DNA of 64,000 nt from Deltaproteobacteria bacterium (GTDB taxonomy: Bacteria > Myxococcota > XYA12-FULL-58-9), in assembly GCA_016218825.1 (NCBI GenBank), contig JACRCV010000008.1:1-64000 (forward strand). The letters run 5' to 3'. Every line of letters begins with the position of its first letter. Position 1 is the stretch's first letter. A model generated the notes under the pieces. It saw only the letters and a program-made list of their open reading frames with translations. It did not search any database and was not told the DNA's origin. The translations under genes and the position numbers were made by a program. Positions 19,024-28,542 of this stretch are shown here, in pieces.

Positions 19024-19916
19024 TGTCGGGCACCGCCTATCCGTTGTTCGTCGACGACCAGCGCACGCTCCTTGCCGATTACGCCGGCAACGTCTTCGTC
19101 TGGGACGTCGACAAGACCTACCTCTCGACCCACTTCTCGTCGGTGCGCGGTCTGTTGCGCATCCCGATCGAGTTCGCGGTGGACAAGCGCGCGATCCCCG
19201 GCATGCCCGAGGTGCTGCGCGGCCTGCGCTACGGCCCCGGCGCGCACTACGCCTGCGTGCCGCTCTACTTCCTCACCGCGAGCCCGCGGCAGCTGCATCG
19301 GGTGTTGGCGCACAAGATGATGCTCGACGGCGTCGAGCACGACGGCATCATCTTCAAGGACTGGACCAAGGCGGTGCTCGGCTTGCGGCCCGGACGCCTG
19401 CGCGAGCAGGTCGGCTTCAAGCTCGCGGCGCTGCTCACCACCCGGGCGCGGCGCCCGAACGCGGTCGAGTACCTGTTCGGCGACGACACCGAGGCCGACG
19501 CCGAGGCGTTCTACCTCTACGCCGAGATCCTCTCCGGCCGCCTCAAGGCCGAGGAGCAAGACCGGGCGATGGCGCAAGCCGGCGTCGCCGCCGATGATCG
19601 CGCCTGTGTCGCGGCGCTCGTCAGGCAGCTGCCGCCGCACCCGAAGGGCTCGGTCGGGCGGGCCTTCATTCACCTGGAGCAGCACACGCCGCCGTCGTTC
19701 TTCGACAAGTACCGCGGCCTGGTGACGCCGGTCGCCGGTGCCTTTCAGCTGGCGCTGTGCCTGTTCGACCTCGACCTGGTCGCCGCCCGTACCGTCGTCG
19801 AGTGCGGAAGGGCGACGGCGGCGGCAAACCCGAGCTGGGATCGAGAGGCGCAGCTGACGGACGCCAGGGAGCGCGGCCTGGTCAGCGCGTCGAAGCTCGA
19901 GGCGCTCGGCCGGTGA
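19023..19916 (+). CDS. App1-like (DUF2183) phosphatidate phosphatase, HAD-type
   Basis: VFVWDVDKTYLST (DxDxT), YFLTASPRQL, FKDWTKA, LFGDDTEADAEAFYLYAEILSGRL; overlaps gpsA stop. Confidence 0.7.
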   Translation: MSGTAYPLFVDDQRTLLADYAGNVFVWDVDKTYLSTHFSSVRGLLRIPIEFAVDKRAIPGMPEVLRGLRYGPGAHYACVPLYFLTASPRQLHRVLAHKMMLDGVEHDGIIFKDWTKAVLGLRPGRLREQVGFKLAALLTTRARRPNAVEYLFGDDTEADAEAFYLYAEILSGRLKAEEQDRAMAQAGVAADDRACVAALVRQLPPHPKGSVGRAFIHLEQHTPPSFFDKYRGLVTPVAGAFQLALCLFDLDLVAARTVVECGRATAAANPSWDREAQLTDARERGLVSASKLEALGR

Positions 19917-20682
19917 GGCTCTGGAGGCGCGCCCGGGCCGCGGCGCTCAAGTAACGCACCCCGCGGCGACCGTAGTCCGAGAGGGCGCTCGCGGTCTTGG
20001 ACTTGCCGTGCTGCCGGGCCCGGATCTGATAGGCGACCTCGACGACCTTGGCGCCGCGCCGCTCGAGCTCGGTCCACAGGCCGATGAAGTACTCGCCGTG
20101 GTCGCCCTGGAGGCGGACGCTCACCGCGAGGTCACGGCGCAACACGACGAAGCCGCTGGTGTAGTCGTGGACACCATCGCCGATCAGGGCCGGCAAGATC
20201 GCGGCGTTCAGCGCCCAGCTGAGCGCCACCCCGACCCACGAGTCCTCGCTGTTCTGCACGTTCTTGAGCGCCTTCATCCGGCCGCGGAAGCCCTCGGCCT
20301 CTTGCCCTTTGATGCCGCCGCCCATGACGAAGCGCGAGCCGATGGCGGCGTCGGCCCCGGCCTCGACCGCGGCGACGAGGCGCGCCAGGTCGGCGGGGGC
20401 CATCGCCAGATCGGCGTCCATCCAACCGACCAGCTCGCTCTTCGCGGCGAGGATGCCTTCTTGCAGGGCGGCGGTGAGCGACGGCGGCCCGGAGCGCACG
20501 AACAGTCGGACCCGGGGCTCGGCGGCGCTAAGGTCTCTGACCACCTCGTGGGTGCCGTCGGTGGAGCCGTCGTCGAGCACCAAGATCTCGGCGAGCTGCG
20601 GCACGGTCAAGAGCAGCTCGGGGATCAGCACCTCGAGGTTGTCGCGCTCGTTCAGGGTCGGCAGGATCAGCGACAGCTTCAT
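19882..20682 (-). CDS. Family 2 glycosyltransferase (dolichol-phosphate-mannose synthase-like)
   Basis: MKLSLILPTLNERDNLEVLIPELLLTVPQLAEILVLDDGSTDGTHEVV...GWMDADLAMAPADLARLVAAVEAGADAAIGSRFVMGG. Confidence 0.9.
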   Translation of the reverse strand: MKLSLILPTLNERDNLEVLIPELLLTVPQLAEILVLDDGSTDGTHEVVRDLSAAEPRVRLFVRSGPPSLTAALQEGILAAKSELVGWMDADLAMAPADLARLVAAVEAGADAAIGSRFVMGGGIKGQEAEGFRGRMKALKNVQNSEDSWVGVALSWALNAAILPALIGDGVHDYTSGFVVLRRDLAVSVRLQGDHGEYFIGLWTELERRGAKVVEVAYQIRARQHGKSKTASALSDYGRRGVRYLSAAARARLQSLTGRAPRASTR

Positions 20683-20811
20683 GGCCGCAGAGACTAGCCC
20701 AGACCCGCCCCGAGACCAACCCTGCGCCGCCGCCCGGGGCGGCGCGGCCGGTGACGGCGAGCTGCCCTGCCGCTTTGGGACGTGATACAACCCACCGCGC
20801 ACGGAGGGGCG

Positions 20812-21522
20812 ATGAGATCTCACGCAAGCATCGCGATGGTCGCCGGCGCCGTAGGCTTGGCGCTCGGCACGACGGCCTGCGGCAGCGACTCGCTGCACGA
20901 CGCCTGCAAGTACACCGAGAGCGCCTTCGACATCGAAGAGGTGTCGGTGCTCGAGGACGCGACCGGCTGGCCCGGCTACCACGACGCGGTGGCGCTGACC
21001 TATGACACCAGCCGGCTGCCGGCGAACGGGACCTGGCGGGTGTCGCAGGTCGACGTGCTGGTGATGATCGGCGCCTCGGTGTTCTCGACTTTTCCGCCCG
21101 GGCTGCAGCTCGGCGTCGAGGTCTTCGACGGCACCACGCCGAGCCCGGCGTACGCAACCACCGTATGGCAAACGCTCGACAAGGCGGCGCTCTCCTTCAC
21201 GCCGGTGACCCTGACCAACCCGAGCGAGGCGCTGGAGAACGAGCAGATGCGCGCCTGGTGGACCTTCGACTTCGCGGCGGTGGCGCCCGCCGCCGGCATG
21301 CAGAGCGCGAGCTACATCGCCGGGGTCGTCTGGCCGGGGAGCGGCGCGATGATCAAGACCGGCTACTCGAACTTCAACCGCGCCTGCAACAAGAACTGGA
21401 CCGACTACGCCGACGGCCGTGGCTTCGTGATGAACGGCCTCACCGGCGGCGAGGTGTGCAGCTGGCCGATGCTGCGCGTCAAGGTCGAGGTCACCGATCC
21501 CGCCGGCAAGTGCCAGCACTGA
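20812..21522 (+). CDS. Secreted/lipoprotein hypothetical
   Basis: MRSHASIAMVAGAVGLALGTTACGSDS lipobox-like start. Confidence 0.65.
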   Translation: MRSHASIAMVAGAVGLALGTTACGSDSLHDACKYTESAFDIEEVSVLEDATGWPGYHDAVALTYDTSRLPANGTWRVSQVDVLVMIGASVFSTFPPGLQLGVEVFDGTTPSPAYATTVWQTLDKAALSFTPVTLTNPSEALENEQMRAWWTFDFAAVAPAAGMQSASYIAGVVWPGSGAMIKTGYSNFNRACNKNWTDYADGRGFVMNGLTGGEVCSWPMLRVKVEVTDPAGKCQH

Positions 21523-21550
21523 GGCACGCCAACATCGGGTTGATGCGTTC

Positions 21551-21756
21551 CCCTCGCCCCCACCCGGGGGGCGGGCACCGAGCAGCTGGCTTTGCCAGTG
21601 CGCGGTGCGGGGGCACGGGGGGACGCAGAGCCGGCGCTCCACCTTCGGCGTGGTCCGCGGACGGAGTGCCGGCGGGCGGTCCCCCCGCTAGGTTGGCTGG
21701 GGGGGTGGGGAGCGTCGCCGCACCGGCGGCGCGGGAATCAAATGCAGGTGAAAGCA
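21551..21756. repeat. Structured GC-rich intergenic repeat, copy 2 (long form), with nested inverted repeats and the shared 3' core gtggggagcgtcgccgcaccggcggcgcgggaatcaaa
   Basis: Stems: GCACCG 21575-21580 / CGGTGC 21603-21608; CTGGC 21586-21590 / GCCAG 21594-21598; CGGGGGGAC 21616-21624 / GTCCCCCCG 21679-21687; GCCGGCGCTCC 21630-21640 / GGAGTGCCGGC 21663-21673. Confidence 0.75.
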
Positions 21757-21807
21757 GTCCAGCCCGTGCGTGCCTTTCGCCCCCGGAGCTGCTAGCTTCG
21801 GCGGCCG

Positions 21808-22209
21808 ATGACGGTCGCCGAGTCCATCGAAGCCGAAGGCCGGGTGTTGGCCTTCGTGATCCGCGCCCACGCCGAGACCACCGCGACCACCTTCGTGACC
21901 TCGCCGGAGATGAACTTCCAGGCGGGCTTCATCGTGCACCCGCAGGGCCACAAGATCCCCCGCCACCGCCACCCCGCGATCCGCCGCGAGGTCGCCGGCA
22001 CCGCCGAAGCGCTGCTCGTGCGTCGCGGTCGCTGCCGGGTCGACTTCTACGACGGCCAGGAGCGCCCGGTGACCTCGCGCGAGCTGCGCGCCGGCGACGT
22101 CATGGTGTTGTTGTCCGGCGGCCACGGCTTCGAGATGCTCGAGGACACGGTGCTGTTGGAGATCAAACAGGGCCCGTACACCGCGGCGTCGGACAAAGAG
22201 CGCTTCTGA
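21808..22209 (+). CDS. Cupin-fold protein (sugar-cluster type)
   Basis: FQAGFIVHPQGHKIPRHRHPAIRREV...EALLVRRGRCRVDFYD...LRAGDVMVLLSGGHGFEMLEDTVLLEIKQGPY. Confidence 0.75.
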   Translation: MTVAESIEAEGRVLAFVIRAHAETTATTFVTSPEMNFQAGFIVHPQGHKIPRHRHPAIRREVAGTAEALLVRRGRCRVDFYDGQERPVTSRELRAGDVMVLLSGGHGFEMLEDTVLLEIKQGPYTAASDKERF

Positions 22210-22212
22210 CCC

Positions 22213-23346
22213 ATGATCCCCGTCAACACCCCGCTCTTGGGCGCCCGCGAGCTCGAGCTGGTCTCGGAGTGCGTGCGTGACGGTTGGATCTCGTCGGTCG
22301 GCAAGTTCATCACCCAGTTCGAAGAGGGCTGGGCGCGCTACTGCGAGCGCAAGGCGGGCGTCGCGGTCGCCAACGGCACCGTGGCCCTCGAGCTCGCGCT
22401 CAAGTGCCTCGATCTCGCCCCCGGCGACGAAGTCATCCTGCCGAGCTTCACGATCATGTCCTGCGCCCTCGCGGTGCTCCGCCACGGCGCGGTGCCGGTC
22501 GTGGTCGACGCCGATCCCGAGACCTGGTGCATGGACCTGGACGCGCTCGAGAGCCGCCTGACCCCGAAGACCCGCGCCATCATGCCGGTGCACATCTACG
22601 GCCACCCGGTCGACATGGATCGAGTGACCGCCTTCGCCGCCGCGCATCGCCTGGCGATCGTCGAGGACGCCGCCGAGGCCCACGGCGCCCTGTACCTGGC
22701 GGCGCGCGGCACCGACGACGAGCGCTGGCGCAAGGCGGGCTCGTTCGGCGACGTCAGCTGCTTCTCGTTCTACGCCAACAAGCCGGTCACCACCGGCGAG
22801 GGCGGCATGCTGCTCTTCGACGACGACCGGCTCGCCCTGCGGGCGCGGTCGCTGCGCAACCTGGCGTTCGGCGCGCTGCGGCGCTTCGAGCACGAAGAGC
22901 TCGGCTACAACTACCGGATGACCAACCTGCAGGCGGCGCTCGGGGTCGCGCAGCTCGAGCGCATCGACGCCATCGTCGCGAAGAAACGCCAGGTGGGCCA
23001 CGGCTACCGCGAGCGCCTCGAGGGCTTGCCCGGGGTGCAGCTCCCGGTGGAGCGGCCGTGGGCGAAGAGCGTCTACTGGATGTACGGCCTGGTGTTGGAC
23101 GAGGCGACCGGCCTCGACGCGACGCGCTGTGCGGCGCGGCTCAAAGAGCGCGGCGTCGAGACCCGACCCTTCTTCCACGGTATCCACGCGCAGCCGGTGC
23201 TCAAGGCTCGGGGTCTGTTTCGCGACCTGAGGCTGCCGGTGACCGAGCGCTTGAGTCGCCAGGGGCTGTACCTGCCTTCCGGGCTCACGCTCGCTGAGCG
23301 CGACCTCGACCAGGTCGTCGCCGCGCTGCGCGAGGTGGTGCGATGA
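22213..23346 (+). CDS. DegT/DnrJ/EryC1/StrS aminotransferase (perosamine synthase-like)
   Basis: MIPVNTPLLGARELELVSECVRDGWISSVGKFITQFEEGWARYCERKAGVAVANGTVALELAL...SFYANKPVTTGEGGML (PLP Lys). Confidence 0.93.
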   Translation: MIPVNTPLLGARELELVSECVRDGWISSVGKFITQFEEGWARYCERKAGVAVANGTVALELALKCLDLAPGDEVILPSFTIMSCALAVLRHGAVPVVVDADPETWCMDLDALESRLTPKTRAIMPVHIYGHPVDMDRVTAFAAAHRLAIVEDAAEAHGALYLAARGTDDERWRKAGSFGDVSCFSFYANKPVTTGEGGMLLFDDDRLALRARSLRNLAFGALRRFEHEELGYNYRMTNLQAALGVAQLERIDAIVAKKRQVGHGYRERLEGLPGVQLPVERPWAKSVYWMYGLVLDEATGLDATRCAARLKERGVETRPFFHGIHAQPVLKARGLFRDLRLPVTERLSRQGLYLPSGLTLAERDLDQVVAALREVVR

Positions 23347-24119
23347 CCGAGGTGTTCGGGGCCCACTACGCCGGCGCCTACGACGCGATCTACGGCCACA
23401 AGGACTACGCCGGTGAGTGCGACCTCGTCCTGCGCCTGGTCCAGAGGCACGGGGCGCCGCCCTGCGCGCACCTGCTGGATTTGGGCTGCGGCACCGGCCG
23501 CCACGCCGAGCTCTTCGCGGGCCGCGGTTACACGGTGGTCGGCGTCGACCGCTCCGAGGCGATGCTCGCCGCGGCGCGCCGCCGCTGCCCCAAAGGCGCG
23601 CGCTTCGTGTGCGGTGACACGCGGGAGGTCGTCGCCGGGGAGCCGGGCACCTTCGACGTCGCGGTGATGATGTTCGCGGTGTTGAGCTACCACACCGAGA
23701 ACCGGGACGTGCTCGCGGCGCTCCACAACGTCGCGCGCCATCTGCGCCGCGGCGGGTTGTTCGTCTTCGACGTCTGGTTCGGACCGGCGGTGCTCGTCGA
23801 GCGACCGGAGCGTCGCAGTCGGACGCTCACCGACGCCGCGGGTCGCACGATTCGGCGGACGGTGACCGCCGATCTGGACGTCATGCGGCACCGCTCCACC
23901 GTCAGCATCGACACCGAGATCTCGGCGGCCGACGCGCCGCCCTCCGTGAGCCACGAGGAGCACGCGATGCGCTTCTTCTTCCCGCTGGAGCTCGAGGCGC
24001 TCTTGGCGCAGGCCGGGCTGACGCTGCTGCAGCTCGGCAAGCTCCCGCAGGTGGACGAGACCCCGGACACCAGCTCCTGGAACGTGATCGGCGTCGCCCG
24101 CAAAGCCAGCCCGAGCTAG
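23343..24119 (+). CDS. SAM-dependent methyltransferase, resembling aminosugar N,N-dimethyltransferases
   Basis: YDAIYGHKDYAGECDLVLRL...LLDLGCGTGRHAELFAGRGYTVVGVDRSEAMLAAARRR; 4-nt overlap with aminotransferase. Confidence 0.85.
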   Translation: MTEVFGAHYAGAYDAIYGHKDYAGECDLVLRLVQRHGAPPCAHLLDLGCGTGRHAELFAGRGYTVVGVDRSEAMLAAARRRCPKGARFVCGDTREVVAGEPGTFDVAVMMFAVLSYHTENRDVLAALHNVARHLRRGGLFVFDVWFGPAVLVERPERRSRTLTDAAGRTIRRTVTADLDVMRHRSTVSIDTEISAADAPPSVSHEEHAMRFFFPLELEALLAQAGLTLLQLGKLPQVDETPDTSSWNVIGVARKASPS

Positions 24120-24360
24120 CCCACCCCGGCGAAGGCCACGACGCCGTCGCCGACGACAGGAACCGTGGGCGTGCCAGGCAAAGCCCCCAAGGGCCGCAAG
24201 ACCCGACGCCGGCCGCGTATCCCGACGTTGACACCCGGCGCCGAAGATCGAGCGTAACTGCCCGTGCTCATTACGACGCGCGGGTGGTCCGCGTCTTGCA
24301 TTGGTGCACCGGCCGAAGGCCGAGCCTCGAGCGTTGAACGCAATACCGGTGGAGGGTGCG

Positions 24361-27300
24361 ATGAGCAGCAAACGGATTCTGGGCGCGCAGGTTGCGATGT
24401 TCGTGGTGCTGGTGTCGGGTTGTGTAAAGACCGAGACCAAGGAGGTCATCCAGTACGTGAGCGTCGGCGACCGGCCGTTGCCGCCGCCGGCCGCGGACGG
24501 CAGCCCGAGCATCGACGCCGCGATCTTCCCCGAGATCGGCAGCACCGCGTTCCTCACCGCGAACGACAACGAGCTGGTCTCGGAGGGCACCTCGAACGGA
24601 GTCCACGGCGGCTATAACGGCGGCGACGTGCTCGGCGGCAGGGGCACGTTTGACGACGCCGCGGAGGCGCCGCCGTCGGCGGGCGCCGAGCCGATGCCGG
24701 AGCCGGACCCGACGCGCGAGATCGTCGAAGGCGACCTGTTCAAGGTCGAGGGCGACCTGGTCTACGTGCTCAACCGCTATCGCGGCCTGGTGATCATCGA
24801 CATGAGCGTCGCGGACCAACCGGTGGTGCGGGGGCGGTTGCCGTTCCAGGCGGTGCCGGTGGAGATGTACGTCCAGGACGGCCGCGCCTACATGATCATC
24901 AGCGATTGGTTCGTCTACTGGATGTACGATCCGGACGCCGACCCGTTGGGGTTCCACGGCAGTCAGATCTTGATCGCCGACGTCTCCAACCCCGACCAGC
25001 CGACGCGCCTCGGCTCGGTGCGCGTCGACGGCGAGGTCACCGACACCCGGCTGGTCGGCGACGTGCTCTACGCGGTCTCGAAGCGCAACCCGGACTACTG
25101 GCGTTACAACACCGTCGACTGGCAGGACACCACCTGGGTGGTGTCGCTCGACATCGCCGATCCGAACGCGATCCACGAGGTCGACCGCATCACCTTCCAA
25201 GGCACCTCGACCCTCATCCACGTCGCGCCGCACGCGATCTTCGTCGCCGCGACCGATCCGAACTACTACCTCTACGACGCCGCCCACGCCCAACAGACGC
25301 TGTTCACCTACGTCGACATCTCCGACCCGGCCGGCGACATCCGCGAGCGCGGCAGCATCTATCTGGAGGGTCGGATCACCGACAAGTTCAAGATGGACTA
25401 CTTCGACCACACCTTCCGCGTCATCATGCAGGACTGGTGGACCGCGAGCCTCGGACGCCTGGACGTGGTCGACGTCTCCTACCCGGACGACCTGGTCAAG
25501 GTAGGCGCCCTCGCCATCGATCAAGGGGTGTGGGGCAGCCTGCAGGCGACGCGGTTCTCGGAGGCGCGCGCCTACGCGATGACCTCGCGCTACGACTACG
25601 CCTTGCAGCGGGGCTACTACGAGCTGCACAGCATCGACCTGACGTCGCCGCAACACCCCTTCGAGGCCGGAACGCTGCGGCTCGACGGCAACGTCGGCTA
25701 CTTCGACGTCCGCGCCGGCAACACCCGGCTTCTGGCCCTCGGCCAGGTCTGGCAGGGCTCGCCGACCTATACCTCGAGGACCACCCTCAGCCTCTATGAC
25801 GTGAGCGACGCCGCGGCGCCGGCGCTGCTCTCCGAGGCGCAGCTCGGCGAGGGCTACTCGTCGAGCGCCGCCACCTGGGACTACAAGGCGTTGAAGATCG
25901 TCGACGCGATGCAGCTGATCTTGCTACCGCTCACCTACTGGGACCAGGGCTTCCAGCGTTACTTCACCGGCACCCAGCTCGTCGATTGGGTGGGGGACAG
26001 CCTCGACGAGCGCGGTCGGGTCGAGAACATCGATCAGGTGCAGCGCGCCTTCCCGGTCGGCGACCGCCTGGTCGCGATCTCGACCTCGCGGGTCCAGGTG
26101 ATCAACGCCGCGAACCGCGACCTGCCGGTGGTCACCGCCGCCCTCGATCTGATCCGCAACGTCTACGACATCTTCGACATCCAGGGCCAAGAGGTGCAGC
26201 TGGTCGGCGACGTCTACGACGGCGGCGTCAAGCTCTACGTCCAGCCCTTCGGCGAGCGTGACGACGCGGCCGCGACCGCGACCCTCGAGCTGCCGTTCGC
26301 CGGCGCCCCGGCGTGCTTCCGGCGCGGCAACCTCATCCACATGATCGGCTTCGAGGCCGGCGCCCAGACCATCCACACCGCCGACCTGTCCGACCCCGCG
26401 CACCCCGTGCTCCGCGGCGAGCTCCGCCTCGCCGCCGACGTCGAGCGTATCTACTCCGCGAACGGCAGCTACTATTATTACTATTGGAACCCGATGGCGG
26501 GTCTGCCGATCGACAACCGCATCCTGCCGTTCACCGTCCGCCGCCTGGTCGAAGACCAGAGCGGCCGGCGCGACTTCGACAGCGAGCTGCGTCTCATCGA
26601 CATGACCGACCCCGACAACCCCCGCGTCAGCGCCGCCGCGATCCCGATGAACGAATACCCGTTCATCAACAAGGTCACCCACGGCCGGGTGCTGTACTCG
26701 ACCCACGTCGAGCAGGGGACGACCACGGCCGGCACCACCTTGCTCTACCACGTGCGCTCGTACGTCGACCGCATCGACGTCGCCGACGTCGACCACCCGA
26801 TCGTGCTGCCGTCGGTGAACGTCCCCGGTTGGCTCGTAGACGTGACCGACGACGGCCAGGTGTTGTTCACCATCGACTACCAGTGGGACGACTTCGGCCG
26901 GCGCCGCAACTCGCTCAACGCCTTGCGGCTCGACGGCGACGTCGCCTCGCTGATGGAGGTGCTGCCGGTCTCCGACCAGGTCAACCGCGCGGTGTTCCGC
27001 GATCACAGCGTCTGGCTCGTGACCCACAAGTATCCGTGGTGGGGGGTGCACGCCGACACCGTCGAATCACGTCAACCCTACACCGTTCTCAACCGTGCCG
27101 ACTTCGGCGCCGCCGGGACGCTTGGCGGGCTGACGACCGCCAAGATCCAGGGTTACCTCTTCAACCTGCTGGACGTCGACGGTCAGCTCGCCTATCTCGG
27201 CTCGAGCTACCCCTACGGCTTCGTGGTCCTCGACGTCGCCGACGCCTCGGCGCCGGTGTTGATGAACAGCTCGCGCACCATCGGCTACGTGTCGCGCATC

Positions 27301-27387
27301 CTGGTGCACGACCAGGTGGTGTACTCGCCGCTGTCGATGTTCGGGGTCTGGCGGCTGCCGGCGTTGGGGCAATCGCCGCCGTTGTGA
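24361..27387 (+). CDS. Secreted beta-propeller domain lipoprotein
   Basis: MSSKRILGAQVAMFVVLVSGCVKTE lipobox; repeated blades (EGDLVYVLNRYRGLVIIDMSVADQPVVRGRL; DVSNPDQPTRLGSVRVDGEVTDTRLVGDVLYAV; VDISDPAGDIRERGSIYL). Confidence 0.85.
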   Translation: MSSKRILGAQVAMFVVLVSGCVKTETKEVIQYVSVGDRPLPPPAADGSPSIDAAIFPEIGSTAFLTANDNELVSEGTSNGVHGGYNGGDVLGGRGTFDDAAEAPPSAGAEPMPEPDPTREIVEGDLFKVEGDLVYVLNRYRGLVIIDMSVADQPVVRGRLPFQAVPVEMYVQDGRAYMIISDWFVYWMYDPDADPLGFHGSQILIADVSNPDQPTRLGSVRVDGEVTDTRLVGDVLYAVSKRNPDYWRYNTVDWQDTTWVVSLDIADPNAIHEVDRITFQGTSTLIHVAPHAIFVAATDPNYYLYDAAHAQQTLFTYVDISDPAGDIRERGSIYLEGRITDKFKMDYFDHTFRVIMQDWWTASLGRLDVVDVSYPDDLVKVGALAIDQGVWGSLQATRFSEARAYAMTSRYDYALQRGYYELHSIDLTSPQHPFEAGTLRLDGNVGYFDVRAGNTRLLALGQVWQGSPTYTSRTTLSLYDVSDAAAPALLSEAQLGEGYSSSAATWDYKALKIVDAMQLILLPLTYWDQGFQRYFTGTQLVDWVGDSLDERGRVENIDQVQRAFPVGDRLVAISTSRVQVINAANRDLPVVTAALDLIRNVYDIFDIQGQEVQLVGDVYDGGVKLYVQPFGERDDAAATATLELPFAGAPACFRRGNLIHMIGFEAGAQTIHTADLSDPAHPVLRGELRLAADVERIYSANGSYYYYYWNPMAGLPIDNRILPFTVRRLVEDQSGRRDFDSELRLIDMTDPDNPRVSAAAIPMNEYPFINKVTHGRVLYSTHVEQGTTTAGTTLLYHVRSYVDRIDVADVDHPIVLPSVNVPGWLVDVTDDGQVLFTIDYQWDDFGRRRNSLNALRLDGDVASLMEVLPVSDQVNRAVFRDHSVWLVTHKYPWWGVHADTVESRQPYTVLNRADFGAAGTLGGLTTAKIQGYLFNLLDVDGQLAYLGSSYPYGFVVLDVADASAPVLMNSSRTIGYVSRILVHDQVVYSPLSMFGVWRLPALGQSPPL

Positions 27388-27425
27388 GCCGCGCCGCGGC
27401 GGTTTCTAGCGCCAAGGCGGCGCGT

Positions 27426-28403
27426 TCACCGGGGCGTGGTCGTCAGCACCGCCTGCAGAAACGCGAAGCTGTCCTGCCAGCAGCGGCGCGCCTCCGGGCG
27501 CCAGACGAAGGCCTGAAAGGCGTGGGGCTCGCGACCGTAGACCCGCGCCTCCACCTGCCCGCCGAGCTTCGCGAGCGCTCGCTGCAGCCGCAGGGTGTCG
27601 TCCTGCAACGGGTCGTTGCCGCCGACGCTGGCGAACACCGGCGGCAGCGGCCGCGCCGGCTGCCCGGCCCTCTCGAGGTACAGCAGCGGATCGACGAGGT
27701 CGTCGCGTGCCTGTTCGAGGTCGTCGCCCGCCGGCAGATAGGTGCGGGCAATCTCCTCGGTGCGCTCCCAGAAGAAGCGCGGCGCGGTCGGGAAGAACCG
27801 ACCTGGGTTGCTCACCTGAAGCATGCCGCAGCCGGCCCAGACCGCGGCCGGAACCCGGCCCTGACGGAAGATCTCTCGCGCCACCGGCTCGTCATGCTCG
27901 TAGCAACACGCGATCGCCAGCGCCAGCGCCAGGTTCGCGCCCGCCGATTCGCCGGCCACGACCAGCCGCGCCGGGTCGCCGCCGAGACCCGCGGCGTTGG
28001 CGTGGGTCCAGGCGTAGGCCGCCGCGACGTCCTCGAGCGCCGCCGGGTAGCGATGGCGGGGCGCCAGGCGGTAGTTGATGTTGAGCACCAGATAGCCGGC
28101 GCGCGCGAACGCCAGCGCCATCACGTAGTGGGTGTCCTTCGACAGGATGCGAAAACCGCCGCCGTGGACGTAGAGCACGATCGGCAGCGGTGCCTGGGCC
28201 CGTTGCGGTCGATAGAGATCGAAGCGATGCTCGACCTTCCCGGTCGCCTGATAGCTGAGGTCCCGCTGCACCTCGACGTGATGCGTGACTCCCCAGGAGC
28301 GCGGCGACAGCCTGCCGGCGAGCGCCGCGCCGTTCAAGAAGGCGTCGATGCCGAGGCCGCACAGCCGCCGCCAGACGCGCTCCGTGAAGGTCTGCGTCGA
28401 CAT
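27426..28403 (-). CDS. Alpha/beta hydrolase (HSL-type esterase/lipase)
   Basis: LPIVLYVHGGGFRILSKDTHYVMALAFARAGYLVLNINYRLAPRHRYPAALEDVAAAYAW...VVAGESAGANLALALA. Confidence 0.93.
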   Translation of the reverse strand: MSTQTFTERVWRRLCGLGIDAFLNGAALAGRLSPRSWGVTHHVEVQRDLSYQATGKVEHRFDLYRPQRAQAPLPIVLYVHGGGFRILSKDTHYVMALAFARAGYLVLNINYRLAPRHRYPAALEDVAAAYAWTHANAAGLGGDPARLVVAGESAGANLALALAIACCYEHDEPVAREIFRQGRVPAAVWAGCGMLQVSNPGRFFPTAPRFFWERTEEIARTYLPAGDDLEQARDDLVDPLLYLERAGQPARPLPPVFASVGGNDPLQDDTLRLQRALAKLGGQVEARVYGREPHAFQAFVWRPEARRCWQDSFAFLQAVLTTTPR

Positions 28404-28542
28404 CGCCCGCCATCGTAACCCAAATCCCGGCCGCGTGGCATCAATAGCGCCGCCGGTGTCACTCGCGTGGCCGGCCACGTGCGCGCCCTTGCCGTCTTGG
28501 GTGTAGCCCGACAGGGCGAGGCTTGCTAAGCTTCGAGAGGCA

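Noticed and set aside
24116-24343. Short minus-strand ORF (tail GTPTVPVVGDGVVAFAGVG) between the methyltransferase and beta-propeller genes
   Set aside because: Only a short, protein-like tail; could be a decayed gene remnant but insufficient evidence to call a pseudogene.
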